A stretch of 41,830 nucleotides of DNA from an uncultured Pelagibacteraceae bacterium (lineage in GTDB: Bacteria > Pseudomonadota > Alphaproteobacteria > Pelagibacterales > Pelagibacteraceae): assembly GCA_902620265.1 (NCBI GenBank), contig CACNHI010000006.1, positions 1 to 41,830 of the forward strand. Reading direction: 5' to 3'. The notes beneath the pieces were generated by a model that did not search any database, was not told where the DNA came from, and was given only the letters and a program-made list of their open reading frames with translations. How positions within the stretch are numbered: position 1 is the first letter of the stretch; every line of letters begins with the position of its first letter. Shown piece after piece: positions 28,454 to 38,020 of the stretch. The translations under genes and the position numbers were made by a program.

Positions 28454-29917
28454 ATGGATTCTATTGTAATTGGTTCTGGTTTTGGAGGCATAGCAGCTGC
28501 ACTGCGGCTAAGGGCGAAAGGTCATAAAGTTACATTGATAGAAAAACATAAAGATCTTGGTGGCAGAGCAAGAGTATTTAAAAAAAATGGTTTCACATAT
28601 GATGGTGGACCAACTGTTATCACTGCTCCTTACCTTATCAATGAACTTTTTGAATTGTTTAAAAAAAATCCAGAAAATTATATAGAACTGCGACCTCTCC
28701 AGACTTGGTATCAATTTGTTTTTGAGGATAAGACAAAATTTAATTATTCAGGAAATGAAAATGATATGAAAAAGCAAATTGAAAATATCAGCAAAGTCGA
28801 TGTCGAGGGTTACTCGAAGTTAGTAAGTTTCACAAAAAAAATTTTTGATAAAGGTTTTACCGAACTAGCTGATGTGCCATTTGATAAACCATTTGTAATG
28901 ATTCAACAGTTGCCAGTTTTATTAAAGTTAAAAAGCTATAAATCAGTTTATTCCTTAGTTTCATCTTATGTTAGAAATGAGAAGCTCAGAAGAATGTTGA
29001 GTATGCACCCATTATTAGTAGGTGGAAACCCTTTTACTACGACATCAATATATGGATTAATTTTATATTTAGAAAAAAAATGGGGAATTCATTATTCTAT
29101 GGGTGGAACTGGAAATATTATAAGTGGGCTTGAAAAATTGATGAATGAAGTAGGAATTAAAATAATTAAAGGTCATGAAGTAAATAAAATTACTTTAAAG
29201 GAAAAAAAAATAACAGGAATACAATTGGATGACAAACAAAACATAAATGCTGACAACGTAGTATGTAATGCAGATCCACCTGCGGTATATGAAAATTTAT
29301 TAAATGGTAGTAAGAGAAGTTCTTTACTATTTGAATGGAAAAAAAATAGAATGGAATATTCAATGGGATTGTTTGTTTATTATTTCGGTACTAAAAGAAC
29401 TTATGACTCAATTGAACATCACACAATAAAATTTGGCAATAAATATAAAGAACATTTAGATGACATATTTGATAATAAAAAATTAAATAATGATATTAGT
29501 TATTATTTACACAGGCCGTCTGCTACGGATAAGTCTATGGCTCCAGAGGGTCATGATTGTTTTTATGTTTTAGTACCAGTCCCTAACAATCAATCTAATA
29601 TTGATTGGAATATTGAAGGAGAAAAAATGAAAGATCTAGTAATCGATAAAATGGAAAATGATTTAATGCCAAATTTGAGAAAAAATATTGTTGAGGACTT
29701 TTATCTAACGCCTGATTATTTCGAAAAAGATCTTAATACAAAATATGGTTCTGGTTTCTCAATACAGCCAAAATTTTCACAGTCAGCTTACTTTAGATTT
29801 CATAATAAATCAGAAATTTACGATGGACTTTATTTTGTAGGAGCTGGAACACATCCTGGTGCAGGTGTTCCTGGTGTCCTATCATCTGCAAAAGTTCTTG
29901 ATAAAATTTTACTATGA
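28454..29917 (+). CDS. crtI: Phytoene desaturase
   Basis: SIVIGSGFGGIAAALRLRAKGHKVTLIEKHKDLGGRARVFKKNGFTYDGGPTVITAPYL; C-terminal FRFHNKSEIYDGLYFVGAGTHPGAGVPGVLSSAKV. Confidence 0.97.
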   Translation: MDSIVIGSGFGGIAAALRLRAKGHKVTLIEKHKDLGGRARVFKKNGFTYDGGPTVITAPYLINELFELFKKNPENYIELRPLQTWYQFVFEDKTKFNYSGNENDMKKQIENISKVDVEGYSKLVSFTKKIFDKGFTELADVPFDKPFVMIQQLPVLLKLKSYKSVYSLVSSYVRNEKLRRMLSMHPLLVGGNPFTTTSIYGLILYLEKKWGIHYSMGGTGNIISGLEKLMNEVGIKIIKGHEVNKITLKEKKITGIQLDDKQNINADNVVCNADPPAVYENLLNGSKRSSLLFEWKKNRMEYSMGLFVYYFGTKRTYDSIEHHTIKFGNKYKEHLDDIFDNKKLNNDISYYLHRPSATDKSMAPEGHDCFYVLVPVPNNQSNIDWNIEGEKMKDLVIDKMENDLMPNLRKNIVEDFYLTPDYFEKDLNTKYGSGFSIQPKFSQSAYFRFHNKSEIYDGLYFVGAGTHPGAGVPGVLSSAKVLDKILL

Positions 29918-30762
29918 CTAAAAGTCTTTTATCCATTCATGCAAAGTCTTTTAGTTGGGCAGGTTTTTTTTTACCAAAAAATAAATATAAAGATAGTTCT
30001 GATTTATATGATTTCTGTAGAACATTAGACGATATTGTTGATCAAGATCTTTTACTAGACGAAAAAATTAAAAAATTTAATGCATTTAAAAGAGATTTTG
30101 AAAATAAAAACTTTGAGAATGAAAATATCAAAAAAATATATTTACTTATTCAAAAATTTAATATTGATAGCAATATTGTAAAAGATTTATTTGACGGAGT
30201 TGCAACAGATTTAAAAGAAAAGGTAACTTTTGATACAAGAAAACAGTTAATAATATATTCCTATCGTGTTGCTGGTACTGTTGGACTAATGATGGCTAAG
30301 ATCTTAAATGTTAGATCTAAAAATTCATTAATGTCTGCAATCGATTTAGGTATAGCAATGCAATTAACAAATATAGCAAGGGATGTATTAGAAGACAAAA
30401 ATAGAAATAGGAATTATATAAATTCAGATTTTGAGACAATAGAGAATACAATAAGATTTGCTGATATTTTTTATAAAAGATCTTTTAGTGCTATAAGCGA
30501 AATACCATTTTTCAGTAGATTTGCGATTTTAGTTGCAAGAAGAGTCTATAGGGAGATCGGGAATGAGATTTTAAAAAAGAAAAATATGGAAAACTACAAA
30601 TCTGCAGGAAAAATTTATGTTTCGTCCTTAGGAAAGTTTAACCAAACAATTTTAAGTATTTTAGATATGTTTAATTTATATTATTCAAAAAAAGACAATG
30701 AAATTGAGAGAAAAGAACATACTTTAATTAAAGAGGAAATAAATTTAGATGAAAGAATTTGA
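29914..30762 (+). CDS. crtB: Phytoene synthase
   Basis: FSWAGFFLPKNKYKDSSDLYDFCRTLDDIVDQ, YRVAGTVGLMMAKIL, AMQLTNIARDVLEDKNRNRNYI, Aspartate-rich motifs. Confidence 0.96.
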   Translation: MTKSLLSIHAKSFSWAGFFLPKNKYKDSSDLYDFCRTLDDIVDQDLLLDEKIKKFNAFKRDFENKNFENENIKKIYLLIQKFNIDSNIVKDLFDGVATDLKEKVTFDTRKQLIIYSYRVAGTVGLMMAKILNVRSKNSLMSAIDLGIAMQLTNIARDVLEDKNRNRNYINSDFETIENTIRFADIFYKRSFSAISEIPFFSRFAILVARRVYREIGNEILKKKNMENYKSAGKIYVSSLGKFNQTILSILDMFNLYYSKKDNEIERKEHTLIKEEINLDERI

Positions 30763-31813
30763 TTATATTATTATTGGTGGTGGATGTGCGGGCTTATCTT
30801 TGGCATATGAACTTGACAAAAACAAAAAATTAGAAAATAAAACTTTAGCAATTATCGAAACTAGAGATAAATATAAAAGAGACAAAACTTGGTCTTTTTG
30901 GAGAGTTGTTGATCATAATTTTGAAGATTGTGTTATAAAAAGTTGGAATAATTTTACAATTAACTCTCTTCACGGTTCTCGTGAAATGGTGAATAAAAAA
31001 TATCCATACCAAACAATTGATAGTGGTTTATTTTATAAAAAAATAATAGATAGTTTAAAAAACAATCAAAATATCCAATTTTTAAAAGATATGAATCACT
31101 TAAATACTAAAAATTCTTTTATATTTAATAGTATTTCAACTAATCAAATTCATGATTCTAATCTCTGGCAACATTTTAAAGGTATAGAAATTGAAACTCA
31201 AAAAAATATTTTTGATGATGAAATCTTCAACCTAATGGACTTCAATTGTGATCAAAGATATAATGTGCATTTCTTTTATACTTTACCTTTTGCAAAAAAT
31301 AAGGCTTTAGTTGAAACTACATGGTTGTCGAAAATTAATGATAAATCTCTATATGATTATGATGCGCAGTTGGAAAAGTATATAAAAGAAACGCTCAAAA
31401 TAAAAAATTATAAAATTAAATATGAAGAAGTGGGTGCTATACCTCTTTTTTATCCAATTAATAAAATCGAACAAAACAAACTTAACATTGGCTCAGCTGG
31501 GTGCATGACACGTCTGAGCACTGGTTATACCTTTTTAAATATTCAAGAGCATAGTAAATATATAACCAAAAATATTGAAATGATTAAAAAAACAAAAATT
31601 TATCATATTGGAAAAAAATATGAATTTCTTGATAAGATTTTCTTAAATGTATTAAAGAGACATCCTGATAAAATGCCAAAAATATTTTTTGATATGTTTA
31701 ATGGATCATCCGAGGCTGTGATTAAATTTCTTTCTAATAAAAGTAATTTTTTTGAGGATTTAAAAATAATTTTTAAAATGCCAAAAATGCTATTTATTAA
31801 AAATATTTTTTAA
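30749..31813 (+). CDS. crtY: Lycopene beta-cyclase (CrtY type)
   Basis: FDYIIIGGGCAGLSLAYEL, RDKTWSFWRVVDHNFEDCVIKSW, FFYTLPFAKNKALVETTWLS, IGSAGCMTRLSTGYTFLNIQEHS. Confidence 0.95.
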   Translation: MKEFDYIIIGGGCAGLSLAYELDKNKKLENKTLAIIETRDKYKRDKTWSFWRVVDHNFEDCVIKSWNNFTINSLHGSREMVNKKYPYQTIDSGLFYKKIIDSLKNNQNIQFLKDMNHLNTKNSFIFNSISTNQIHDSNLWQHFKGIEIETQKNIFDDEIFNLMDFNCDQRYNVHFFYTLPFAKNKALVETTWLSKINDKSLYDYDAQLEKYIKETLKIKNYKIKYEEVGAIPLFYPINKIEQNKLNIGSAGCMTRLSTGYTFLNIQEHSKYITKNIEMIKKTKIYHIGKKYEFLDKIFLNVLKRHPDKMPKIFFDMFNGSSEAVIKFLSNKSNFFEDLKIIFKMPKMLFIKNIF

Positions 31814-31817
31814 TAAT

Positions 31818-32714
31818 ATGAATAGAATTAATTATTTACATTCTTTAATTTTTTTTAACATTTGTATTTTATTGTCGGCATTTGATTTTTTACATAAAAA
31901 GGATTTTTTAATTCTACCCTTATTTTTAATACTAAGTTTAGGGATATCTCATGGAGCATTGGATCATTTAAAAGGAATGAAGTTATTGAAAATTTTAAAA
32001 TATGAAACAGTTTATATGTTTTATTTTTTTTATATTTTATTAGCCTTTATTGTAATTTTTGCTTGGATGATTCTGCCTAAATTTTTATTATTGCTTTTTT
32101 TAATCGTTGCCTCTTATCATTTTGGTAAAGAGGACTCGGAATTTATAAAATTAAATTCTAAAAATGATATAATTTATTTTTTTAAAGGAAGTATAGTCAT
32201 AGCGGCTCCATTATTGTTTCATAAAAGTGAAACTCTAAAAATTTTTATGGATTTAAATTTTAATGTATCTCAAAGTTTTTTTGTATCTAATGAATTTATT
32301 TATTTTTTAATTATTTTAAGTTTTATATCAAATATAATTATTTCACTAAATAAGGATATTAATATTAAGGCTCTTCTTTTGATGGATTTTATATCTGTCT
32401 TATTAATAAATTTTTTTCTACATCCAATTTTAGCCTTTACAATTTACTTTTGTTTTTTACACTCAATTAGACATTCATTTAAATTATCGAATGAACTTAA
32501 CACTAATAATTTTGTTAAAGGTGTTAAAAAATTTATAATTAAAGCAGTTCCATTAACTATTTTAACTGCTATTTTATTCCTGGTATCACTATTTTTGTTG
32601 AATAATTATTATATTTTAGATGCGGCAGTATCAAAAGTTATATTTATTGGTTTGGCGTCTTTAACCTTTCCGCATATATTGCTCGAATATTTAATCGAAA
32701 AAAATGAAAAATAA
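31818..32714 (+). CDS. blh: Beta-carotene 15,15'-dioxygenase, Brp/Blh family (retinal-forming)
   Basis: Multi-TM protein with histidine motifs ISHGALDH, ASYHFGKEDSEF, FCFLHSIRHS, FPHILLEYL, adjacent to crtIBY. Confidence 0.93.
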   Translation: MNRINYLHSLIFFNICILLSAFDFLHKKDFLILPLFLILSLGISHGALDHLKGMKLLKILKYETVYMFYFFYILLAFIVIFAWMILPKFLLLLFLIVASYHFGKEDSEFIKLNSKNDIIYFFKGSIVIAAPLLFHKSETLKIFMDLNFNVSQSFFVSNEFIYFLIILSFISNIIISLNKDINIKALLLMDFISVLLINFFLHPILAFTIYFCFLHSIRHSFKLSNELNTNNFVKGVKKFIIKAVPLTILTAILFLVSLFLLNNYYILDAAVSKVIFIGLASLTFPHILLEYLIEKNEK

Positions 32715-32878
32715 AAACATAAACTTATTAGGATGGATATTGTTTATAATATCAGCGATTGGCTTTACTATATCAAGTATTGGTAGTTTCTGGGCAATGT
32801 TTGGTAGTCTTTTTTTTTTTAGTGGCATGCCTTATATTTCTTATTCCATTTTTTAGAAAAGAAAGCGATGAAGATTAA
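32704..32878 (+). pseudogene. Small two-TM protein with apparent 1-nt frameshift at a poly-T tract
   Basis: ATG at 32704 gives MKNKNINLLGWILFIISAIGFTISSIGSFWAMFGSLFFF, then SGMPYISYSIF* (stop ending 32856). After the 11-T run (32810-32820), the alternative frame reads LVACLIFLIPFFRKESDED* (stop 32876-32878), which completes a second TM helix and a charged tail. Confidence 0.65.
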
Positions 32879-33812
32879 CGATTTAAAAATATACCTAGCA
32901 TCACCAAGGGGTTTTTGTGCAGGTGTTGATAGAGCAATTGAAATTGTAAAAAAAAGTATTTCAAAATATGGTGCTCCGGTATATGTGAGACACGAAATTG
33001 TTCATAATAAACATGTTGTTGAGAGCTTAAAAAAAATTGGAGCCATATTTGTTGAGGAATTGGATGAAATCAAAGACAAATCTAGACCAGTAATATTTTC
33101 TGCTCACGGTGTACCAAAAAAAATCCCTAATGAAGCAAAAGAACTAAATATGGAATATATTGATGCAACATGTCCACTCGTTACCAAAGTACATAGAGAA
33201 GCTGAAAATTTATATAAAAATGGATCACATGTTCTTTTGATTGGCCATAAAAATCATCCTGAAGTAATAGGAACTATGGGTCAAATTCCATCTGATGGTA
33301 TAGATCTAATTCAAAGTTTAGATGATGTGGATAAGTATACTAAAAAGAATGATAAAAAATTAGCGTTTATTACTCAGACAACCCTGTCCGTTGACGATAC
33401 AAAAGATATAGTTGACGGATTAAAGAAAAAATTTCCAGAGATAAGAGAACCCAAAAAGGAAGATATCTGTTATGCGACTACTAATAGACAAGCTGCAGTT
33501 AAAAAAATCGCCAACAAATGTGATATGTTTTTTGTTATTGGAAGTAGAAATTCATCGAATTCTTTAAGACTGGTAGAGGTTGCAAAAAATTCAGGTTGTG
33601 AAAATTCCATCCTCCTACATTCAGAAAGCGATGTACCATTTGATAAAATTGATAAGTGTAAGAGCATAGGTATCTCTTCGGGTGCATCTGCACCAGAAGT
33701 ATTAGTGGAACAGTTTTTAGATCAGATAAAAAAAAAATATAATATTTCTGTCGAAGAGGTTGAAATTGTAAAAGAAGACGTAACTTTCAAAATTCCTGGA
33801 AAATTAAATTAA
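32868..33812 (+). CDS. ispH: 4-hydroxy-3-methylbut-2-enyl diphosphate reductase
   Basis: ASPRGFCAGVDRAIEIV, VYVRHEIVHNKHVVESL, FSAHGVP, DATCPLVTKVH, GSRNSSNSLRLVEVA, SSGASAPE. Confidence 0.97.
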   Translation: MKINDLKIYLASPRGFCAGVDRAIEIVKKSISKYGAPVYVRHEIVHNKHVVESLKKIGAIFVEELDEIKDKSRPVIFSAHGVPKKIPNEAKELNMEYIDATCPLVTKVHREAENLYKNGSHVLLIGHKNHPEVIGTMGQIPSDGIDLIQSLDDVDKYTKKNDKKLAFITQTTLSVDDTKDIVDGLKKKFPEIREPKKEDICYATTNRQAAVKKIANKCDMFFVIGSRNSSNSLRLVEVAKNSGCENSILLHSESDVPFDKIDKCKSIGISSGASAPEVLVEQFLDQIKKKYNISVEEVEIVKEDVTFKIPGKLN

Positions 33813-34780
33813 TGGCAGTTTTTACAAAAATAAATTCTAAGGATATAAAAAAAATAGAAAATATTTTTAATCTTGGCTCAATTAATCAGGTAAAAGGCAT
33901 TAAAAAAGGAATAGAAAATACTAACTATATAGTCAAATTTAATAGCACAAAGTTTGTTTTAACAATTTTTGAAAAACGGGTAAAAACTAATGATCTGCCA
34001 TTTTTTATGAAGCTTATGTCAGGGCTTTCAAACTTAAATATCAATTGCCCAAGACCCATAAAAACAAAAAAAAATAGTTATCTTTTTAATATTAAGAAAA
34101 AAAAAGCTTGTCTTGTAAGTTTTTTGCAGGGCAATGATAAAAAAAATTTAACACCAAAAGATTGTTATATTTTAGGAAAGAATATAGCGATCTTACATAG
34201 AGCCTCAAAGAAATTAAACTTGCATAGAAAAAACTCATTAGATGTAAAATCATGGTCTAAGTTAAATAAAAAGATTGATAAAAGAATTAACAAGCTATCA
34301 AAAAACTTCAAAAATATAATAGAGGAAAATATTTATAATATTGAAAAAAATTGGCCAAAAAACTTACCTAAAGGCGTTATACACGCTGATCTTTTCATAG
34401 ATAATATATTCTTTTTTAGAAAAAAATTTTATGGTTTTATAGATTTTTACTTTTCTTCAACAGATTTTTATGCATATGAACTAGCTACTTGTATTAATGC
34501 TATATGTTTTAAAAAAAAGAAGAGTCAATATTTTCTTGACCTTAATAAATCATCTAATCTTTTAAAAGGATATCAAAAAATAAGAAAATTAAATTCATCT
34601 GAAAAAAATAATTTTAATATTCTTTGTAAAGGTTCAGCACTTAGGTATTTGTTGACAAGATCATATGATTTTCTTAACACTCCAAAAACAGCATTAATAA
34701 AAGTAAAAGACCCAAAAGAATATTTTAAAAAACTTATTTTTCATAATAATTTATACGATTTTAAAAATTATATAAAATGA
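33812..34780 (+). CDS. thrB: Homoserine kinase (choline-kinase-like ThrB)
   Basis: GSINQVKGIKKGIENTNYIVKFNSTKFVLTIFEKRV, PKGVIHADLFIDNIFFFRKKFYGFIDFYFSSTDFYAYELA. Confidence 0.92.
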   Translation: MAVFTKINSKDIKKIENIFNLGSINQVKGIKKGIENTNYIVKFNSTKFVLTIFEKRVKTNDLPFFMKLMSGLSNLNINCPRPIKTKKNSYLFNIKKKKACLVSFLQGNDKKNLTPKDCYILGKNIAILHRASKKLNLHRKNSLDVKSWSKLNKKIDKRINKLSKNFKNIIEENIYNIEKNWPKNLPKGVIHADLFIDNIFFFRKKFYGFIDFYFSSTDFYAYELATCINAICFKKKKSQYFLDLNKSSNLLKGYQKIRKLNSSEKNNFNILCKGSALRYLLTRSYDFLNTPKTALIKVKDPKEYFKKLIFHNNLYDFKNYIK

Positions 34781-35202
34781 TAAAGATTTATACAGACGGT
34801 TCATGTTTAGAAAATCCAGGCAACGGGGGTTGGGCTGCTATAATTATTATCAATAAAGAAAAAAAAATTATTTCTGGAAATCAGAAAAATACAACCAATA
34901 ACAGGATGGAACTATTAGCACCAATTGAAGCTTTAAAAACTCTTGAAATTAATTCAGAGATAGAAATCATTACAGATTCAAAATACGTTAAATTGGGAAT
35001 TACAGAATGGATAAATAATTGGAAAAAAAATGGTTGGAAAACTGCAAACAAGAAAGAAGTCAAAAATATAGAACTATGGAAAGAATTAGATAGTTTAGTT
35101 GAAAATTTTAACATTAAATGGTCCTGGGTTAAGGGTCACTCTACAGATCAATTAAATAATGAAGTCGATTTAATTGCTAAAAAAGCAGCAAACCTAAATT
35201 AA
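34777..35202 (+). CDS. rnhA: Ribonuclease HI
   Basis: IYTDGSCLENPGNGGWAAII, TTNNRMELLAPIEAL, ITDSKYVKLGITEWINNWKKNGWKTA, WVKGHSTDQLNNEVDLIA. Confidence 0.97.
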   Translation: MIKIYTDGSCLENPGNGGWAAIIIINKEKKIISGNQKNTTNNRMELLAPIEALKTLEINSEIEIITDSKYVKLGITEWINNWKKNGWKTANKKEVKNIELWKELDSLVENFNIKWSWVKGHSTDQLNNEVDLIAKKAANLN

Positions 35203-35679
35203 ATTTAGAAAATTTTCTGCTGCCGAGATTTCACACATTCCTGTTTCTTTTTCTTCTTGGATCTGTAAAATTTTATTATCTTCAATCAACATGGTATATC
35301 TATTTGATCGAATTCCAAGACCTCTGCCAGATTTATCAACCTCAGCTCCTATAGATTTTGTAAAAGTTAAGAAAGGATCTCCCAACATTAAAATATTTTC
35401 ATGAACATTTTGTTTTTTTCCCCACGCATTCATTACAAAAGGATCATTTACAGCAATACAAGCTATTAATTCGATCCCTTTAGATTTAAATCGATCAATA
35501 TTATTTAAATATCCTGGAAGATGCTTTGAAGAGCAAACAGATGTAAAAGCACCAGGCATGCCAAGTAATATAGATTTTTTTTCTTGAAACATCTTTTTAA
35601 CTCTAATTTTCACTGGTTCATTGTTTATAAGTTGAAAAACTTCAACATCAGGAATGATGTCATTAATCTTTAACTTCAT
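35194..35679 (-). CDS. Peroxiredoxin (Prx5/AhpC-TSA type)
   Basis: LLGMPGAFTSVCSSKHLPGYL, IACIAVNDPFVMNAWGKKQ, GLGIRSNRYTMLIEDNKI. Confidence 0.94.
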   Translation of the reverse strand: MKLKINDIIPDVEVFQLINNEPVKIRVKKMFQEKKSILLGMPGAFTSVCSSKHLPGYLNNIDRFKSKGIELIACIAVNDPFVMNAWGKKQNVHENILMLGDPFLTFTKSIGAEVDKSGRGLGIRSNRYTMLIEDNKILQIQEEKETGMCEISAAENFLNLI

Positions 35680-37049
35680 GCGGAATTTTTTTTTATATAG
35701 GATTTCAAATTCTGTATATTGTTTTTAAATACTACATATTGTTCTTTTTGATTTAATATGCTCTTAAGATGACTTGGTAATTCCTCTTTTTTACCAATTG
35801 CTTTGAAAATAGCATCAGGAAATTTACTTGGGTGAGCAGTTGCTAAAACAACATAATTTTTCCCGTTATGCTTTTTAACTGCCCCAGCTCCTATAGCAGT
35901 ATGAGGATCAATTATAATACCACTATTTTTATATATACTCTTAATTGTATCTAAGATTTCTTTTTCATTAAGACTCTCAGAAATAAAATCGTTTTGTATT
36001 TTTTTTAATGAACTTTGATCTAAGTTGAATTTATTGCTTTTAATATTATTCATTATTTCAACCACTTTGTTTGAATCCTCATTATAAATATCAAATAATA
36101 ATCTCTCAAAATTACTTGCAACCTGAATATCCATACTTGGAGAAATTGTCTCTTGAACCTTATTTGCTTTATAATCACCTTTTGATATTGCTCTGTGAAG
36201 AATATCATTTTCATTTGTTGCTACTAACAACTTATCTATGGGAAGGCCCATTTTCTTAGCCAAATATCCTGCGTAAACATCTCCAAAATTTCCTGTAGGA
36301 ACAGAAAATGAAATTTTTTCTTGTGCATCTAATTTAAAATAGCAAAAAAAATAATAGACTGTTTGTGCAACTATTCTTGCCCAATTAATTGAATTTACAC
36401 CCGACATATTTATAGATTTAGAAAACTCAATGTCAGAAAACATTTCTTTAACAAGTTTTTGACAGTCGTCAAAGTTTCCCTCAACAGCGATATTAAATAC
36501 GTTTTTTGACGGATTTGTAGTCATTAACATTCTCTGGACTGGTGATATACGATTATTTGGATGTAAAACAAAAATATTTATGTTTTTTTTTCCTTTGACT
36601 GCATCTATCGCGGCTGCTCCTGTATCACCTGAAGTTGCAACAATGATATTTATTTTTTTAGTATTCTTAGTTAAGTAATATTCATAAAAATTTCCAATAA
36701 GTTGCATTGCAACATCTTTGAAAGCTAGCGTAGGACCGTGAAAAAGCTCTAGTACATGTAAATCCTCTACTTTTTTAATTTTGACTACATTGTCCTCGTT
36801 AAATGTAGAATACGATTTTTTAACAATTTGGTGTAGTTTTTCATTAGAGCAAAAATCACCAGTGAATCTAGAAATGATTTTTGTAGCCAAATCAACATAT
36901 GATAAATTTCTAAGATTTAAAAATTCTTTATCAGATAATTTTTTAATTTGTTTTGGCAGAAATAAACCGCCGTCATCAGAGAGTCCTTTAATAAATATAT
37001 GCTCAAATTTCTCACTAATCTTATCATTTCTAGTACTTAAATATTCCAT
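35676..37049 (-). CDS. thrC: Threonine synthase
   Basis: LFHGPTLAFKDVAMQLIGNF (PLP lysine), VATSGDTGAAAIDAVKGK, FSVPTGNFGDVYAGYLAKKMGLPI. Confidence 0.97.
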   Translation of the reverse strand: MEYLSTRNDKISEKFEHIFIKGLSDDGGLFLPKQIKKLSDKEFLNLRNLSYVDLATKIISRFTGDFCSNEKLHQIVKKSYSTFNEDNVVKIKKVEDLHVLELFHGPTLAFKDVAMQLIGNFYEYYLTKNTKKINIIVATSGDTGAAAIDAVKGKKNINIFVLHPNNRISPVQRMLMTTNPSKNVFNIAVEGNFDDCQKLVKEMFSDIEFSKSINMSGVNSINWARIVAQTVYYFFCYFKLDAQEKISFSVPTGNFGDVYAGYLAKKMGLPIDKLLVATNENDILHRAISKGDYKANKVQETISPSMDIQVASNFERLLFDIYNEDSNKVVEIMNNIKSNKFNLDQSSLKKIQNDFISESLNEKEILDTIKSIYKNSGIIIDPHTAIGAGAVKKHNGKNYVVLATAHPSKFPDAIFKAIGKKEELPSHLKSILNQKEQYVVFKNNIQNLKSYIKKNSA

Positions 37050-37106
37050 GATTTTTTTATATCAGATAAATCTGATTTTCCTATGATATTAAGTGTAGTT
37101 TTTTAA

Positions 37107-38018
37107 TTAGATTAATTTATCTATCAAAAATAAAACAAATATTAAAAACAAATAAAATATTGAATAAGAGAAAACTTTTTTTGCCTTTTTTACCTCAAAT
37201 TTATTCTTTTTAAATTTAAGAAGATCATAACAAATATAATTATAATAAATTGTTAAAACTAATGATGCTATTAAGAATAATTTTCCACTAAAGCCAATAT
37301 AATAAGGTAAAATTATTACCGGAAGCATAAAAAGTGAATAAATAAATATTTTCTTTTTAGTTTCCTCTACTCCATTAGTATTTGGAAGCATTGGGATTTT
37401 TGCCTTTTCATAATCTTTAGCTTTATACAAACTTAATGCCCAAAAGTGCGACGGCGTCCAATAAAATATAATTAAGAATAATGTAATTGGTTCAAATGTT
37501 AATGAATTTGTTGCAATTGTCCAACCTATTACAGGTGGTAAGGCGCCAGAAGCTCCACCAATTACAATATTTTGCGGAGTTTTTCTTTTTAACCAAACAG
37601 TGTAAACAAAAACGTAAAAAACTATCGTTAAAAGCAATAAAGATGCAGATATTAAATTTGAAAAATAATATAAACCAAAAATTGAAATAAATGATAGTGC
37701 AACACCAAACAATAATGCATCCTTTTTTTCGATTTTACCTGTTGGAATTGGTCTTAAACATGTTCTAGACATTAATTTATCGAGATCTGCCTCATACCAC
37801 ATGTTTAATGTACCCGCTGCGCCAGCTCCAACAGCAACAAAAAAAATACTTATCATAGCGTCAAATAATTCTACCTTAACCGGTGATACCAATAATCCAA
37901 CTGCGCACGTGAATATAACCAAAGACATTACCCTTGGCTTCATTAATAAAATTAGAGATTTTAAATAAGATGAAAAGTTAATTGAAACAGATTTTTTTTT
38001 TAAAATATTTGTACTCAC
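37107..38018 (-). CDS. ctaB: Protoheme IX farnesyltransferase
   Basis: LMKPRVMSLVIFTCAVGLLVSP, NMWYEADLDKLMSRTCLRPIPTGKI, WTPSHFWALSLYKAKDYEKAKIPMLPNTNG. Confidence 0.97.
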   Translation of the reverse strand: MSTNILKKKSVSINFSSYLKSLILLMKPRVMSLVIFTCAVGLLVSPVKVELFDAMISIFFVAVGAGAAGTLNMWYEADLDKLMSRTCLRPIPTGKIEKKDALLFGVALSFISIFGLYYFSNLISASLLLLTIVFYVFVYTVWLKRKTPQNIVIGGASGALPPVIGWTIATNSLTFEPITLFLIIFYWTPSHFWALSLYKAKDYEKAKIPMLPNTNGVEETKKKIFIYSLFMLPVIILPYYIGFSGKLFLIASLVLTIYYNYICYDLLKFKKNKFEVKKAKKVFSYSIFYLFLIFVLFLIDKLI

Positions 38019-38020
38019 TT

